DNA of 6,941 nucleotides, from NCBI GenBank assembly GCA_002938075.1, contig PTLK01000105.1, forward strand, positions 1-6,941, in the 5' to 3' direction. Within the stretch, counting starts at the first letter, position 1; the number at the start of each line of letters is the position of its first letter. The notes beneath the pieces were generated by a model. That model saw only the letters and a program-made list of their open reading frames with translations. It had not been told where the DNA came from and searched no databases. The stretch comes from Alphaproteobacteria bacterium MarineAlpha3_Bin3 (GTDB lineage Bacteria > Pseudomonadota > Alphaproteobacteria > Rhodospirillales > Casp-alpha2). Positions 5,876-6,941 of the stretch are shown piece by piece. Made by a program: the position numbers and the translations under genes.

Positions 5876-6554
5876 TTAACCGCCAATCAGAAGAACCGCC
5901 GCCAGAACCAGAAGAAAGAGGCAAAAACCGACAATCGCCCAGCCCTCCAACTTCGGTGAGAGGAAAGGCGTGACGGCGAGAGCCGCAAAACCCACCAGGC
6001 TCGCCATCAGTGTGGGGATGAAGGCCGAACCCACATGTAGGGCCGCCAACTGCAACAGGCAGAGAAACGCAATCATATAGTCGGGCGAAAGGCCGATATG
6101 GGCGCGGTCCGGCACGAACTCGTAGCTATACCGGAAGGCAATCGCCATCAGGTAGATCAGCGCCACCAGTATCGACACGACCTGCAAATCGGTGGCGGTT
6201 ATAAAGATACAGGACGGGGAATATGCCTTTGCTGATGTAGTCCGCATAACAGTCCAAGTGCGCCCCGAAAGGCTCAAATGCCGGGTTTCGCCCCACGGTC
6301 CGCCGCGCCATCCACCCGTCCACATTGTCGATGACGACGGCCAACGCGGCCAGGGCCAAGGATGGCCGTCCCAACAAAACCGCCCAGCAGGCGAACAAAG
6401 AAATTGCCAGGCCGCCGAGAGTGATCAGGTTGGCCGCGTCAACGAGATAGACCAGCATGCCCGGTCGCGCCAACGGCGGCGATAACGGCAACGCAACCGT
6501 TCGGGCCCGGCTTTTCCTCGGCATTTTAGCTGACATTTCCCAGGTAACCCTCAA
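5876..6554 (-). pseudogene. CDP-alcohol phosphatidyltransferase, split by a 1-nt frameshift
   Basis: Integral membrane enzyme that moves a phosphatidyl group from CDP-diacylglycerol to an alcohol (PssA/PgsA superfamily). Upstream frame: hydrophobic segment MLVYLVDAANLITLGGLAIS plus LFACWAVLLG, then the catalytic signature D76-x2-D79-G80-x2-A83-R84-x12-G97-x3-D101-x3-D105, with every signature residue present. That frame is lost after YLYN (residue 119). Dropping one C of the CC at 6198-6197 joins it to ATDLQVVSILVALIYLMAIA and later helices (YMIAFLCLLQLAALHVGSAF, LVGFAALAVTPFL, WAIVGFCLFLLVLAAVLLIG), giving about 225 residues, a normal size. Start: TTG 6554 has AGGAG (6564-6560) 5 nt upstream; ATG 6536 is the alternative. 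The x12 spacing differs from the usual x8. The alcohol substrate is unknown. Recent pseudogene or sequencing error. Confidence 0.83.
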
Positions 6555-6657
6555 ATCGGCTCCTACAGTACGCGGTCTTCAGGGTCATTGAAATGGCCAG
6601 ATGTTCGGCCCGGACAACAATCATCCCGGTCGACGCCGTAGATGCCGTAACGCCCGC

Positions 6658-6941
6658 TTATTGGCCGTCGATCAAGGCGCGCTCACCCTCGACCGTGACT
6701 CGGTCCTCGGCGATCAGCCGCAGCGCCCGGGGATAGATCTTGTGCTCTTGTTCCAGCACCCGGGCGGCCAGCGCCTCGGCGTCGTCGTCGGGACGCACCG
6801 GCACCTCGGCCTGGACGATGATCGGCCCGGTGTCCATTTCCGAACGCACAAAATGGACGGTGCACCCGGAAACCTTCTCGCCGGCGTCGAGGACCCGTTG
6901 ATGCACGCCCAGGCCCTTGAACGCCGGCAGCAGCGACGGGT
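6658..6941 (-). CDS. purN: Phosphoribosylglycinamide formyltransferase (GAR transformylase), C-terminal part
   Basis: Cytoplasmic purine-synthesis enzyme that formylates GAR with 10-formyl-tetrahydrofolate. The 5' half lies beyond the window. The visible frame begins PSLLPAFKGLGVHQRVLDAG, the segment straight after the active-site Asn-x-His of the family. It continues SGCTVHFVRSEMDTGPIIVQ with the conserved Asp of the D-x-GP(I/V)I block, then QEHKIYPRALRLIAEDRVTV and ends ALIDGQ with TAA at 6660-6658. These match the C-terminal third of PurN and its usual ending. The 103 nt between this stop and the phosphatidyltransferase start show no clear terminator, so the two may be co-transcribed. Confidence 0.96.
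   Translation of the reverse strand, partial: PSLLPAFKGLGVHQRVLDAGEKVSGCTVHFVRSEMDTGPIIVQAEVPVRPDDDAEALAARVLEQEHKIYPRALRLIAEDRVTVEGERALIDGQ

Overview
The window is high-GC bacterial DNA whose proteins look alphaproteobacterial, probably Rhodospirillales-like. That assignment is an inference from GC content, codon use and protein style; no rRNA or tRNA is present to test it. Coding is dense, with ordinary metabolic genes on both strands, but several loci look broken.

Layout. Positions 3-377 (+) hold the C-terminal part of a CitE/HpcH-type CoA-ester lyase. Its frame runs on into the antisense of a small minus-strand membrane-protein gene (707 down to about 240). That gene carries an apparent 1-nt insertion and an in-frame TAA. 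A full-length HcaT-like MFS transporter follows (2145-943, -), divergent from a PanE/ApbA ketopantoate reductase (2270-3220, +). PanE converges, with an 8-nt gap, on a BtuF-like helical-backbone metal receptor that starts at TTG and has no signal peptide (4053-3229, -). Upstream of the receptor lie alternative hairpins, a perfect TGTGA-N6-TCACA palindrome and an AT-rich promoter-like patch. Next come an N-terminal fragment of a second MFS transporter (4655-4278, -) and a 328-nt non-coding stretch with two families of short direct repeats. After these are ndk with a good sigma70-type promoter (4984-5406, +), a small stand-alone ParB-N-domain protein (5732-5481, -), a CDP-alcohol phosphatidyltransferase split by a frameshift (6554-5876, -), and the 3' part of purN (6941-6658, -).

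How the genes relate. purN, ndk and panE serve nucleotide and coenzyme A biosynthesis, and the phosphatidyltransferase serves phospholipid head-group synthesis. The minus-strand genes at the right could be read from purN leftwards. The window does not look like one dedicated accessory system. The most distinctive points are the cluster of three decayed or interrupted genes, the structured leader of the BtuF-like gene, the repeat cluster before ndk, and the solo ParB-like gene with a possible TGATG-coupled 25-codon upstream ORF. I saw no convincing undescribed multi-gene system, CRISPR array, complete insertion sequence or RNA gene.
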